Assembly: GCF_018390635.1 (NCBI RefSeq) | Contig: NZ_JAHBGE010000072.1 | Span: 62,001-126,000, forward strand | Length of the DNA stretch: 64,000 nt | Reading direction: 5' to 3' | From: Ancylobacter lacus | GTDB lineage: Bacteria; Pseudomonadota; Alphaproteobacteria; Rhizobiales; Xanthobacteraceae | In this document: positions 45,679 through 53,929 of the stretch, piece by piece | Position numbering within the stretch: the first letter of the stretch is position 1 | Layout: the number at the start of each line of letters is the position of its first letter | Position numbers and translations under genes: made by a program | Notes under the pieces: model-generated | What the model was told of the DNA's origin: nothing | The model's input: only the letters and a program-made list of their open reading frames with translations | The model's database searches: none

Positions 45679-46556
45679 CTTTCCGCCTCCCGCGCCGACA
45701 TGGCGTCGCCGGCATAGCTGAAGGTGCCGTGCTCCTTCACCTCCCGGGCGGCCCGGGCGAGGGCGCCGAGCGCGGCGCGCGCGAAGGAGCCGCCGACGCT
45801 GATGCGCTTCACCCCCGCCGCCTCCAGTTCCGCCACGGTGAAGGTCGGCCCCGCCAGCCCCATCACCACATTGACCGGCCGGGAGAGCGCGGCGCAGACG
45901 GCGCGGATCATGGCGAGATCGCGCAGGCCCGGCGCATAGAGCACGTCGGCGCCCGCCGCCTCGAAGGCCTGCAGCCGGCGGATGGTGTCGTCGAGGTCGG
46001 GCCGGCCCCACAGGAAGTTCTCCGCGCGGGCGGTGAGCAGGAAGGGGTGGCGGCGGGCCTCCTCCGCCGCGGAGGCCACGCGTTCCACCGCCTGGGCGAA
46101 GGGATGGATCGGCTGCGCCGGATCGCCGGTGGCGTCCTCGATGGAGCCGCCGACGAGCCCGGCTTCCGCCGCCAGCCGGACGGTGAGGGCGCAATCTTCC
46201 GGGGCGGGACCGAAGCCGTCCTCGAGATCGGCCGAGACCGGCAGCTCCGTCGCCTCCACGATGGCGCGGGCATTGGCGAGGATCATTTCGCGCGGCAGCG
46301 CCGCCTGCGAATCCCGCCGGCCGATGGAGAAGGCGAAGCCGGCGCTGGTGGTGGCCAGCGCCTCGAAGCCGAGGGCGGTGAGAATGCGGGCGGAGCCGGC
46401 GTCCCATGGATTCGGCATGACGAAAGCGCCCGGGCGCTGGTGCAGGGCGCGGAAGGCGGCATGCCGCGCCGCGCGCCGCGCGGCGAAGGCGGCCTCGGGT
46501 CGGTCGCCGGCGTCCGTCGGGGACGGCATGGACGGTGCGGGCGGGGGTGTCGGCAT
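45654..46556 (-). CDS. Isocitrate lyase/PEP mutase-family protein
   Basis: A 300-residue enzyme of the (beta/alpha)8 PEP mutase/isocitrate lyase superfamily. The block FVMPNPWDAGSARILTALGF is a superfamily hallmark, ATTSAGFAFSIGRRD and LPVSADLEDGFGPAPEDCAL follow, with the metal-binding Asp/Glu in the last. The catalytic KKCGH motif of isocitrate lyase and 2-methylisocitrate lyase is absent. It could act as an oxaloacetate hydrolase or phosphonate-related lyase, but the reaction is unknown. Start at MPTPPP was chosen; a further 12 codons are open. Confidence 0.87.
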   Translation of the reverse strand: MPTPPPAPSMPSPTDAGDRPEAAFAARRAARHAAFRALHQRPGAFVMPNPWDAGSARILTALGFEALATTSAGFAFSIGRRDSQAALPREMILANARAIVEATELPVSADLEDGFGPAPEDCALTVRLAAEAGLVGGSIEDATGDPAQPIHPFAQAVERVASAAEEARRHPFLLTARAENFLWGRPDLDDTIRRLQAFEAAGADVLYAPGLRDLAMIRAVCAALSRPVNVVMGLAGPTFTVAELEAAGVKRISVGGSFARAALGALARAAREVKEHGTFSYAGDAMSAREAESYMAAAAR

Positions 46557-46726
46557 GGATTCGCTCCCTGATCGGCGGCAGGTTAGCGACATCCGAACAA
46601 AAAGAGAACATTTAACCCCGGCGGCGCATCGGCCGCGCGCCGGCTTGCGCTTCGCCGCCGCATCGGCCTTGCTGCGCCGGACCGCGCGCCGCGCTTTTCC
46701 GCGCCGATGAGGAGACGGACCCGCCC

Positions 46727-47479
46727 ATGCCCAGCTTCCAGCACGACGGCCTCGACTTCGCCTTTCTCGACGAGGGAGAGGGCGAACCGATCCTGCTCAT
46801 CCACGGCTTCGGCTCCACCAAGGAGGTGAACTGGGTGGGGCCGGGCTGGGTGTCGACGCTGGTGCGGGCGGGGCGGCGGGTCATCGCGCTGGACAATCGC
46901 GGCCATGGCGCCTCGGCCAAGCTCTACGACAAGGCGCAGTACGACCCCGACATCATGGCGCGCGACGCCCTCGCGCTGCTCGACCATCTCGGCATCGCCC
47001 GTGCGGACCTGATGGGCTACTCGATGGGCGGGCGGATCGGCGCCTGCGTGGCGGTGCAGGCGCCGGAGCGGCTGCGCACCCTCGTGCTCGGCGGCATCGG
47101 CCTTCACCTTGTCGAAGGCGCCAGCTTGCCCGACAGCATCGCCGACGCCCTGCTGGCCGACAGCCTCGACGCGGTGAGCGACCCGGTCGGCCGCACCTTC
47201 CGCCAGTTCGCCGACCAGACCGGCAGCGACCGCCGCGCCCTCGCCGCCTGCATCCTCGGCTCGCGGCGCAAGCTGCCCAAGGAGGATGTCGCCGGCATCC
47301 ATGTGCCGACGCTGATCGGGGTCGGCACCCGCGACACCGTCGCCGGCTCGGCGCAGGCGCTGGCGGACATCATGCCCGACGCCCGGGTGGTCGATATCCC
47401 CGGGCGCGACCATATGGTCGCGGTCGGCGACAAGGTGTTCAAGGCGGCGGTGCTGGAGTTCCTCGACGCCCATGGCTGA
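46727..47479 (+). CDS. Alpha/beta hydrolase
   Basis: A 250-residue cytoplasmic serine hydrolase. PILLIHGFGSTKEVNW near residues 21-36 carries the oxyanion-hole HGF, Ser99 sits in LMGYSMGGRIG, an Asp near 205 in GVGTRDTVAGS, and His near 228 in IPGRDHMVAVGD. The family includes enol-lactonases and dehalogenase-like hydrolases, with substrate unknown. The ATG is preceded by GAGGAGA. It stands alone in a plus-strand gap before guaD and may be monocistronic. Confidence 0.9.
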   Translation: MPSFQHDGLDFAFLDEGEGEPILLIHGFGSTKEVNWVGPGWVSTLVRAGRRVIALDNRGHGASAKLYDKAQYDPDIMARDALALLDHLGIARADLMGYSMGGRIGACVAVQAPERLRTLVLGGIGLHLVEGASLPDSIADALLADSLDAVSDPVGRTFRQFADQTGSDRRALAACILGSRRKLPKEDVAGIHVPTLIGVGTRDTVAGSAQALADIMPDARVVDIPGRDHMVAVGDKVFKAAVLEFLDAHG

Positions 47480-47793
47480 GGCGGCAAAAGCCGAGTCTGC
47501 GGAATCGGTTGGCCGCAGCGGCTGAAGCGGCGCGGCAAGAGGGTGGTCCGCACGCGGCCTTTGCCGAATATTATCTTAAATCAATGGGTTGTTGACTCTT
47601 TCTGGGAAAGTGAATCCGCCGCGCGGCCTCGCGGCGCGCCGCTGTCCTTCCCACGGGTTACGTGGTTAACTCCGGCGCGCAAGGCACATTCTCGGCGGTC
47701 GGACCGCCGCGATGCGCCGGCGCCCGGAACGGTGCCGGTGAACGCCTGTGCCCGCGCCTTCCGCTTCCCGCCGCCTCCACTTCAGGTAGTTCC
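47480..47793 (+). other. 314-bp gap upstream of guaD with an AT-rich island
   Basis: The region around 47560-47620 is unusually AT-rich (TATTATCTTAAATCAATGGG) and contains a short palindrome CTTTC-TGG-GAAAG (47598-47610) and a TTGACT hexamer at 47592. It most likely holds the guaD promoter. No gene or structured RNA was identified. A purine-responsive riboswitch was looked for and not found. Confidence 0.45.
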
Positions 47794-49191
47794 ATGAGCA
47801 CCCTCGCGATCCGCGGCCGCTTCTTCGACTTCATCGACGATCCCTGGAAGCATGTCGGCCGCGAGGCGGAGGCCGCCCGCTTCCTGCCGGACGGGCTGCT
47901 GGTGATCGAGGACGGGCTCATCGCCGATTTCGGGCCCTTCGCGGAGGTGGCGCCGCGCCATGCCGGGGTCGCGATCACGGTCATCGAGGACCGCCTCATC
48001 CTGCCCGGCTTCATCGACGGCCACATCCATTTCCCGCAGACCCGGGTGCTGGGCGCCTATGGCGAGCAGCTGCTGCCGTGGCTGCAGAAATGGGTGTTTC
48101 CCGAGGAGCTGAAGTACCGCGACCGCGACTATGCCCGTGAGGGCGCCGGGCGCTTCTTCGACGACCTTCTCGCCGCCGGCACCACCACCTGCCAGGCCTT
48201 CACCAGTTCCTCGCCGGTGAGCACCGAGGAGCTGTTCGAGGAGGCCGGCCGCCGCAACATGCGCGTCATCGCCGGGCTGACCGGCATCGACCGCAACGCG
48301 CCGGCCGAGTTCCTCGACACGCCGGAGAACTTTTACCGCGACAGCAAGGCGCTGATCGCGCGCTACCACCGGCAGGGGCGCAACCTCTACGCCATCACCC
48401 CGCGCTTCGCCTTCGGCGCCTCGCACGAACTGCTGGCGGCGTGCCAGCGGCTGAAGCAGGAGCACCCGGACTGCTGGGTGAACACCCATATCTCGGAAAA
48501 TCCCACGGAATGCCGCGGCGTGCTGGAGCAGCACGCCGACTGCGACGATTATCTCGGCGTCTATGAGAAATACGGCCTTGTCGGCCCCAAATTCTCCGGC
48601 GGCCACGGGGTGTGGCTGTCGGACGGCGAGTTCCGCCGGATGTCGGCGAGCGGGGCGGCGGTGGTGTTCTGCCCGTGCTCGAACCTGTTCCTCGGCAGCG
48701 GGCTGTTCCGCATCGGCCGCGCCACCGACCCCGCGCACCGGGTGAAGATGTCCTTCGGCACGGACATGGGCGGCGGCAACCGCTTCTCCATGCTCAACGT
48801 GCTCGACGATGCCTACAAGGTCGGCATGTGCAACAACACCTTGCTGGACGGCAGCGTCGACCCCGCGCGCAAGGACCTCGCCGAGGCCGAGCGCAACAAG
48901 ATGTCGCCCTGGCGCAGTTTCTGGTCGATCACGCTCGGCGGCGCCGAGGGGCTCTGCATCGACGAGATGGTCGGCAATTTCCAGCCGGGCAAGGAGGCGG
49001 ATTTCGTCGCGCTGGACTGGAACGGCGGCCCTCTGGCGCAGCGCTGGCACCAGTCGCTGCTGGCACCGGAATCGGGTCCCGAAACCATGGAGCAGGCGGC
49101 CGACGTGCTCTTCGCCATCATGATGGTGGGCGACGACCGGGCGGTGGCGCAAACCTGGGTGATGGGCGAGCGCCTCTACAGCCGGGATTGA
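47794..49191 (+). CDS. guaD: Guanine deaminase
   Basis: An amidohydrolase of 465 residues that converts guanine to xanthine and ammonia. The metal-binding HxH is His77/His79 in GFIDGHIHFPQTR; the third His is in WVNTHISENPTE near 230, and the Asp in SFGTDMGGGNRFSM near 325. Specific GuaD features include FVFPEELKYRDRDYA-like sequence (WVFPEELKYRDRDYAREG) and PCSNLFLGSGLF. Start at MSTLAIRGRFFDF fits the family. The next gene begins 7 bp later, so they are likely cotranscribed. Product xanthine links it functionally to gpt elsewhere in the window. Confidence 0.96.
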   Translation: MSTLAIRGRFFDFIDDPWKHVGREAEAARFLPDGLLVIEDGLIADFGPFAEVAPRHAGVAITVIEDRLILPGFIDGHIHFPQTRVLGAYGEQLLPWLQKWVFPEELKYRDRDYAREGAGRFFDDLLAAGTTTCQAFTSSSPVSTEELFEEAGRRNMRVIAGLTGIDRNAPAEFLDTPENFYRDSKALIARYHRQGRNLYAITPRFAFGASHELLAACQRLKQEHPDCWVNTHISENPTECRGVLEQHADCDDYLGVYEKYGLVGPKFSGGHGVWLSDGEFRRMSASGAAVVFCPCSNLFLGSGLFRIGRATDPAHRVKMSFGTDMGGGNRFSMLNVLDDAYKVGMCNNTLLDGSVDPARKDLAEAERNKMSPWRSFWSITLGGAEGLCIDEMVGNFQPGKEADFVALDWNGGPLAQRWHQSLLAPESGPETMEQAADVLFAIMMVGDDRAVAQTWVMGERLYSRD

Positions 49192-49198
49192 GCGCGCG

Positions 49199-50179
49199 AT
49201 GGCGGGCGCCGACCGGGCATCGAAGGGCGGGGGCGTGGCGCTGGTGAGCCAGCGCCGCATCGCCGATGGCGGCTATGCCGACTATGCCCGATGGCTCGGC
49301 CGGCTTGCCGAGCATCTGCGGGACTGGCCGGGCTTCCACGGGCAGGAGGTGGTGCCGCCGACGCCGCCGGCGCAGCCGGACTGGGTGCTGATCCAGCATT
49401 TCGCGCGGGCCGAGGCGGCGCGGGACTGGCTCCGGCACGCCGATTACGGCGCGCTGCTGCGGGAGGTGGAGGGCCATTTCGTCGGCCCGGAGGAGGTGCA
49501 CCTGCTGAGCGACGGCGGCCCGCGGCCGGCGGCCGCCGCCTCCGCCGTCATTTCCTACCGGGTCGAGCCGGGGCAGGAGGCGGCCTTCCTGGCGTGGCAG
49601 CGCGAGATCCAGCGCGCGGAGGCGGATTTTCCCGGCTTTCTCCGCCACAAGATCGAGCGCCCCGTGCCGGGGCTGCACGAGGAATGGATCATCGTTCTCA
49701 GCTTCGACAGCGACGAGGCGCTGACGAACTGGCTTCAGTCGGACCAGCGGCGGCGGCATCTGGAGGGCGGGCGTCCCTTCGAGCCCGGTTTCAGCCTGCG
49801 GCGCGCCGGGCGCGGCTTCGACTTCTGGTTCCGGGGTCCCGCTGCCGGCGAGCGTTCCGGTCCGCTCGGCATCCTGAAGTCGAATCTGCTCGTGCTGCTG
49901 GTGCTCTATCCCGTGGTCTTCCTCTGGAGCGTCTTCATCGGCGGGCCGGTGCTGGGCGGGCTCGGCGTGCCGTTCTGGCTGGCGCTGTTCATCGGCAATC
50001 TGGTGAGCACGCAACTGCTCGGCTGGTGGGCGGTGCCGAAGGCGTTCGGCTGGTTCGGCTGGTGGCTGGTGCCGGAGCCGGGCCTTTGGCGGGAGATCGC
50101 CGGCTTCGCGCTGCTCGCCGCGCTCTATGCCGCCTCCATGGCGGTCTATGCCGCGATTCTCGGCTGGAACGCCGGGTAG
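49199..50179 (+). CDS. Membrane-anchored protein with two ABM-type domains
   Basis: A 326-residue protein with two antibiotic-biosynthesis-monooxygenase-like ferredoxin folds followed by a membrane domain. Domain 1 spans about 10-105 (GGYADYARWLGRLAEHLRDW, PGFHGQEVVPP); domain 2 spans about 113-205 (YRVEPGQEAAFLAWQREIQ, FPGFLRHKIERPVPGLHEEW). From about 225 there are three hydrophobic helices (NLLVLLVLYPVVFLWSVFI, VPFWLALFIGNLVS, EIAGFALLAALYAASMAVY). The soluble part is probably cytoplasmic. ABM folds bind quinones, haem or flavin-like ligands; the function here is unknown. It follows guaD by 7 bp. Confidence 0.85.
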   Translation: MAGADRASKGGGVALVSQRRIADGGYADYARWLGRLAEHLRDWPGFHGQEVVPPTPPAQPDWVLIQHFARAEAARDWLRHADYGALLREVEGHFVGPEEVHLLSDGGPRPAAAASAVISYRVEPGQEAAFLAWQREIQRAEADFPGFLRHKIERPVPGLHEEWIIVLSFDSDEALTNWLQSDQRRRHLEGGRPFEPGFSLRRAGRGFDFWFRGPAAGERSGPLGILKSNLLVLLVLYPVVFLWSVFIGGPVLGGLGVPFWLALFIGNLVSTQLLGWWAVPKAFGWFGWWLVPEPGLWREIAGFALLAALYAASMAVYAAILGWNAG

Positions 50180-50298
50180 GGCAGGCCCGCGCGGCCTGCA
50201 CGGACCGGGGGCTGGACGGCGTAGGCTCGCCACCCCAATTGTGCTAGGACGGTTGCCAACGCCCGGGCCACTGGCCCGCCGCATGTTCAGGTGATCCC

Positions 50299-51156
50299 AT
50301 GGCGCAGACATCGCTGCACGTCGTCGAACCGCCCCCGCGCACCCTCGACAAGGTCGACCCGGTGTGGGCGCGCATCCGTCGCGAAGCCGAGGAGATGGCG
50401 GCGCGCGAGCCGGCGCTGGTCAGCTTCATCTTCTCCACCGTGCTCTACCACCAGTCGCTGGAGCGCGCGGTCGCGCACCGAATTTCCCAGCGGCTGCACC
50501 ATGTCGACGTGCCGGGCGAGCTGATCCGGCAGGCCTTCGACGAAGCCTTCGCCGCCGAGCCGGACATCGGCATCGCCATACGCGCCGACATCATGGCGGT
50601 GTGCGACCGCGACCCCGCCACCACCCGGGCGCTGGAGCCGCTGCTCTATTACAAGGGCTTCCACGCCATCCAGACCCACCGGCTCGCGCACTGGCTGTGG
50701 ACGCAGGGACGTCGCGACTTCGCGCTCTACCTGCAGAGCCGCTCCTCCAGCGTGCACCAGGTCGACATCAACCCGGCGGCGCGGATCGGCCGTGGCCTGT
50801 TCTTCGACCACGCCACCGGCATCGTCGTGGGCGAGACCGCGGTGATCGAGGACGACGTCTCCATTCTTCAGGGCGTCACGCTGGGCGGCACCGGCAAGGA
50901 GCATGGCGACCGCCACCCGAAGATCCGCCGCGGCGTGCTGATCGGCGCCGGCGCCAAGGTGCTCGGCAATATCGAGGTGGGTCACTGCGCCCGCGTCGCC
51001 GCCGGCTCGGTGGTGCTGAAGCCGGTGCCGGCGAAATCCACCGTGGCCGGCATTCCGGCGAAGGTGGTGGGGGAAGCGGGCTGTTCCGAACCCTCGCGGC
51101 AGATGAACCAGATGTTCGACGTGTTCGACATGCCTTTCCTCGGCGAGGCGATCTGA
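50299..51156 (+). CDS. cysE: Serine O-acetyltransferase
   Basis: A 285-residue enzyme that makes O-acetylserine from serine and acetyl-CoA, the precursor of cysteine. It has the helical N-terminal domain (DPVWARIRREAEEMAAREPALV) and a left-handed beta-helix of hexapeptides. Active-site regions visible are HQVDINPAARIGRGLFFDHATGIVVGE and LGGTGKEHGDRHPKIRRGVLIGAG, split across about 152-222. The tail, MFDVFDMPFLGEAI, would form the C-terminal helix of the cysteine synthase complex. A DUF3126 gene follows. Confidence 0.96.
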   Translation: MAQTSLHVVEPPPRTLDKVDPVWARIRREAEEMAAREPALVSFIFSTVLYHQSLERAVAHRISQRLHHVDVPGELIRQAFDEAFAAEPDIGIAIRADIMAVCDRDPATTRALEPLLYYKGFHAIQTHRLAHWLWTQGRRDFALYLQSRSSSVHQVDINPAARIGRGLFFDHATGIVVGETAVIEDDVSILQGVTLGGTGKEHGDRHPKIRRGVLIGAGAKVLGNIEVGHCARVAAGSVVLKPVPAKSTVAGIPAKVVGEAGCSEPSRQMNQMFDVFDMPFLGEAI

Positions 51157-51279
51157 ACGGCGTCCCCGCTTTTCTCCGGCCGCGGCCCTTGCGCCGCGCC
51201 GGGGCCGCCCGCGGGTTGCGCCGGGCGCCTCGGCGTGGCAAGCCTGCGCCCGGTTCAACGGTTCACGGGAGCACGGACT

Positions 51280-51492
51280 TTGGAGAAGAAGGATCTCGAG
51301 CGCGTCCAGACCTATATGCGCCGCCTGTTCGGCAATGCGCAGATCCGGGTCGTCGCGCGCCCGAAGAAGAAGGATTCGGCCGAGGTCTATATCGGCGACG
51401 AGTTTATCGGCGTGATGTTCGAGGACAAGGAAGACGGCGACCTCTCCTATAACTTCCAGATGGCCATCCTCGATACCGATCTGGAAGACTGA
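51280..51492 (+). CDS. DUF3126 family protein
   Basis: A 70-residue protein of a family found widely in alphaproteobacteria with unknown function. The best start is TTG at 51280, giving [19 protein letters not shown], as in family members, with GGGAG about 10 bases upstream. A GTG at 51235 would add 15 atypical residues. Conserved blocks are [21 protein letters not shown] and [14 protein letters not shown]. It lies between cysE and the gamma carbonic anhydrase gene, with the latter 8 bp downstream, so all three are probably cotranscribed. Confidence 0.88.
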   Translation: MEKKDLERVQTYMRRLFGNAQIRVVARPKKKDSAEVYIGDEFIGVMFEDKEDGDLSYNFQMAILDTDLED

Positions 51493-51500
51493 GGCGTTTC

Positions 51501-52031
51501 GTGACGATCTATGCGCTCGACGGCGTCGAACCCGAACTTCCGGCCGCCGGGCGCTACTGGGTGGCCCCGGATGCCGCCGTCATCGGCAATGTCCGCCTCG
51601 GCGACGAGGCGAGCGTGTGGTTCGGCGCGGTGATCCGTGGCGATAACGAGCTGATCGACCTCGGGGCGCGGGTGAATGTGCAGGAGCTGTGCATGCTCCA
51701 CACCGACCCCGGCTTCCCCATGACCCTCGGCGCGGACTGCACCATCGGCCACCGCGCGATGCTGCATGGCTGCACCGTGGGGGAGGGGAGCCTGATCGGC
51801 ATGGGCGCCACCCTGCTCAACGGCGCCCGTATCGGCGCGAACTGCCTGGTGGGCGCCAACACCCTCATCACCGAGGGCAAGGAATTTCCCGACAATGTGC
51901 TGATCGTCGGCTCGCCCGGCCGGGTGGTGCGCGAGCTGGACGCCGCGACGGTGGAGCGGCTGCGCCGCACCGCCGGCCACTATGTCCGCAACTGGCGCCG
52001 CTTCGCCGGCGGCCTGGTCCGCCTCGGCTGA
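51501..52031 (+). CDS. Gamma carbonic anhydrase-family protein
   Basis: A 176-residue left-handed beta-helix protein, with hexapeptide repeats throughout. Metal-binding histidines are visible in [12 protein letters not shown] (near residue 71), [11 protein letters not shown] (two His near 88 and 93). Some members are active zinc carbonic anhydrases; others act as scaffolds or acyltransferases, and the sequence has the three conserved His needed for metal. It starts 8 bp after the DUF3126 stop and is likely in one transcript with cysE. A confident family assignment with uncertain activity. Confidence 0.9.
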   Translation: MTIYALDGVEPELPAAGRYWVAPDAAVIGNVRLGDEASVWFGAVIRGDNELIDLGARVNVQELCMLHTDPGFPMTLGADCTIGHRAMLHGCTVGEGSLIGMGATLLNGARIGANCLVGANTLITEGKEFPDNVLIVGSPGRVVRELDAATVERLRRTAGHYVRNWRRFAGGLVRLG

Positions 52032-52080
52032 CCAATCCCGCTGCCGCTTTCCGCCGGGCGGCAGGAAGCGGCGATAGGGT

Positions 52081-52761
52081 TCAGTTGCGCCCGACCGTCG
52101 CCGGTGCCCGGGCATCGCCCAGCGAGACCCAGCGATCCGGCTGGCCCTGCATCTGCCGCTTCACATAGCGATAGGGCGTGTCGAGCCAGGAGCGGACCTT
52201 GTCGTTCTGGTTGTCCAGCACGAGGTCGCCGCGGTCGGTGACCACCGTCAGCACCGAGTGCCCCTCGCCGTTGACGTCGCGCACCACGGTGATCAGCAAG
52301 GTTTCGGCGGGCCAGCCAAGCCCGATCAGGGTGCGGCGTTTCAGCAGCACGTAGTCTTCGCAGTCGCCATAGCCGTCATCAGGGTAAGCCCAGTATTCGA
52401 CCACGCCATAGTGATCGAGATCGGTCATCGGCTTGATCCGGGCGTTGATGTCGGCGTTCACCGCGACGAGCTGGCTGAAGCCGGCCTGGTCGAGCACCAC
52501 CTGCCCGCCGCGGTCATTGGCATGGCCGCATTCGGCCGGCTGCGCCTGGCAGAACTGCACATAGCCGAGCGGCGGGCTGGTCTCGCGCCCGGTGCTCATG
52601 CTGCTCACGCCATACGACGCCGAGGGCGGCAGCATGGCGAAGTGAAGCCTCTCGCCCTGCTGCTGCGCCTGCGCCGGAGTCGCGCCGGCAATCCCCGCGC
52701 CGCCCAGAAGGGCCGCACCGGCAATTGCCGCGATCAGGGCCCGTTCGAGCCTCTTCTTCAT
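52081..52761 (-). CDS. Transglutaminase-like cysteine peptidase (BTLCP, DUF920)
   Basis: An exported 226-residue papain-like protein. The signal peptide is KKRLERALIAAIAGAALLGG with cleavage near AQAQQ. The catalytic Cys is in DDGYGDCEDYVLLKRRTLIG near 133, His in GEGHSVLTVVTDRGDLVLDN near 168-170, and Asp follows in LDNQ. Relatives (family C93) are secreted or periplasmic, some process adhesins as LapG-like enzymes, but LapD/LapG partners are not near. The start at 52761 places the signal peptide correctly; the frame is open 13 codons more. Confidence 0.9.
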   Translation of the reverse strand: MKKRLERALIAAIAGAALLGGAGIAGATPAQAQQQGERLHFAMLPPSASYGVSSMSTGRETSPPLGYVQFCQAQPAECGHANDRGGQVVLDQAGFSQLVAVNADINARIKPMTDLDHYGVVEYWAYPDDGYGDCEDYVLLKRRTLIGLGWPAETLLITVVRDVNGEGHSVLTVVTDRGDLVLDNQNDKVRSWLDTPYRYVKRQMQGQPDRWVSLGDARAPATVGRN

Positions 52762-52860
52762 CGCGCACCTCATTTCCTGTCCATGAGGCGATATTCGCAC
52801 AGCCGATTTTATCTTGGTCTAAGCTGATAGAGCGATTCAGACATACCGGGGACAGACATT

Positions 52861-52905
52861 GTTAATGCCTGTTTTGCTTGTCGTTAACCAGTAATGGCTC
52901 GTTAA
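52861..52905. repeat. Three direct GTTAA pentamers in an AT-rich spacer
   Basis: GTTAA occurs at 52861-52865, 52883-52887 and 52901-52905, in the same orientation, inside an AT-rich stretch between the BTLCP and rhomboid genes. CtrA half-sites in alphaproteobacteria are TTAA-based, but the paired TTAA-N7-TTAA arrangement is not found here. Probably a promoter region of some kind. Confidence 0.4.
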
Positions 52906-52965
52906 TATTGCGAGATTCTTGACGGCCTGCGGGCCGCCGGGACGGGCGGGCGGCGGCGCGAGGCG

Positions 52966-53781
52966 GTGCTTTCGCTTGCGGAGGGGCGGACTGGCGCCTA
53001 TGTCAGCGCCGTGCTTGACCCAACCTCGATGCCCCGGCCGCGGCGCCAGCCTGTCTTCAATGTGCCCGCGGTGATCACCGCGCTCGGCGTCGTCATGCTC
53101 GTGGTCCACGGGGTGCGCAGCCTGCTCGGCCCCGAGGCGGACACCTGGGTGCTGCTGCAGTTTGCCTTCATCCCCGCGCGCTACGAGCCGGCCTATATCG
53201 GCGAAGCGCTCGGCCCGGATGTCTGGACCTTCGTCTCCTACGCCTTCCTGCATGGCAGCCTCGCCCATATCGGCATCAACCTGCTGTGGATGGTGGCGTT
53301 CGGCAGCCCGGTCGCCCGCCGCTTCGGCGTCGGCCGGTTCCTCGCCTTCTTCGCGGTGACGGCCGCGGCCGGGGCGGTGGCGCACCTGCTGACCCACCAG
53401 GGCGAGATCGTGCCGCTGGTGGGCGCGTCGGGTGCGATCGCCGGCTTCATGGCGGGGGCGGTGCGCTTCATCTTCGCGGCGCCGGGATTCGCGGGCATGG
53501 GCCCGCAGGGTTTCGAGCACACGATGCGGCAGCCGGCGGCCCCGCTCGGCGTGGTGTTGCGCGACCGCCGCGTCATCGGCTTCGTCGCGGTGTGGTTCCT
53601 CATCAATATCGGGATCGGCGTGGGCTTGCCGGTCGGGACCGAGGCGGGCGGCACCATCGCGTGGCAGGCCCATATCGGCGGCTTTCTCGCCGGGCTGCTG
53701 CTGTTCCCGCTGTTCGACCCGCTGCCGCGGCTGAGGAGCGATGCCGACGTCGACCGCTTCTTCGACGGCGACCGCGCCTGA
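52966..53781 (+). CDS. Rhomboid-family intramembrane serine protease
   Basis: A six-helix inner-membrane protease. The catalytic Ser is Ser155 in GASGAIAGFMAGAV, the His is near residue 241 in AWQAHIGGFLAG, and the L1/TM2 motif is HGSLAHIGINLLWM at about 96-109. An N-terminal cytoplasmic Pro/Arg patch MPRPRRQPVFNVP precedes helix 1. The start is uncertain: GTG 52966 has GAGG just upstream, and ATG 53029 (the MPRPRRQ Met) is the other choice. Such proteins cleave membrane substrates, here unknown. It is monocistronic, divergent from the BTLCP gene. Confidence 0.88.
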   Translation: MLSLAEGRTGAYVSAVLDPTSMPRPRRQPVFNVPAVITALGVVMLVVHGVRSLLGPEADTWVLLQFAFIPARYEPAYIGEALGPDVWTFVSYAFLHGSLAHIGINLLWMVAFGSPVARRFGVGRFLAFFAVTAAAGAVAHLLTHQGEIVPLVGASGAIAGFMAGAVRFIFAAPGFAGMGPQGFEHTMRQPAAPLGVVLRDRRVIGFVAVWFLINIGIGVGLPVGTEAGGTIAWQAHIGGFLAGLLLFPLFDPLPRLRSDADVDRFFDGDRA

Positions 53782-53884
53782 TCGCCGCGGCGGCGTCAAC
53801 GCCCGATTGAAACTCCCTATTGCCCGGGAAACCGGATGGACGGATCATCTTCGCCCGGGGAGCCGCTTCGGCGGCCCTCAAGGA

Positions 53885-53911
53885 GCGCGCGACGGTTGAA
53901 TGATCGCGCGC
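53885..53911 (+). promoter_or_regulatory. Hairpin in the leader of the CBS protein gene
   Basis: GCGCGCGA and TCGCGCGC (8 bp) with an 11-base loop lie immediately before the ribosome-binding site AAGGAGG of the CBS gene. A stable hairpin so close to the start could affect translation or transcript stability. No T-run follows. Confidence 0.35.
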
Positions 53912-53929
53912 CTTTCAAGGAGGAAGACC

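Noticed and set aside
52861-52905. CtrA box (TTAA-N7-TTAA)
   Set aside because: The TTAA pairs are at the wrong spacing; only half-sites are present.
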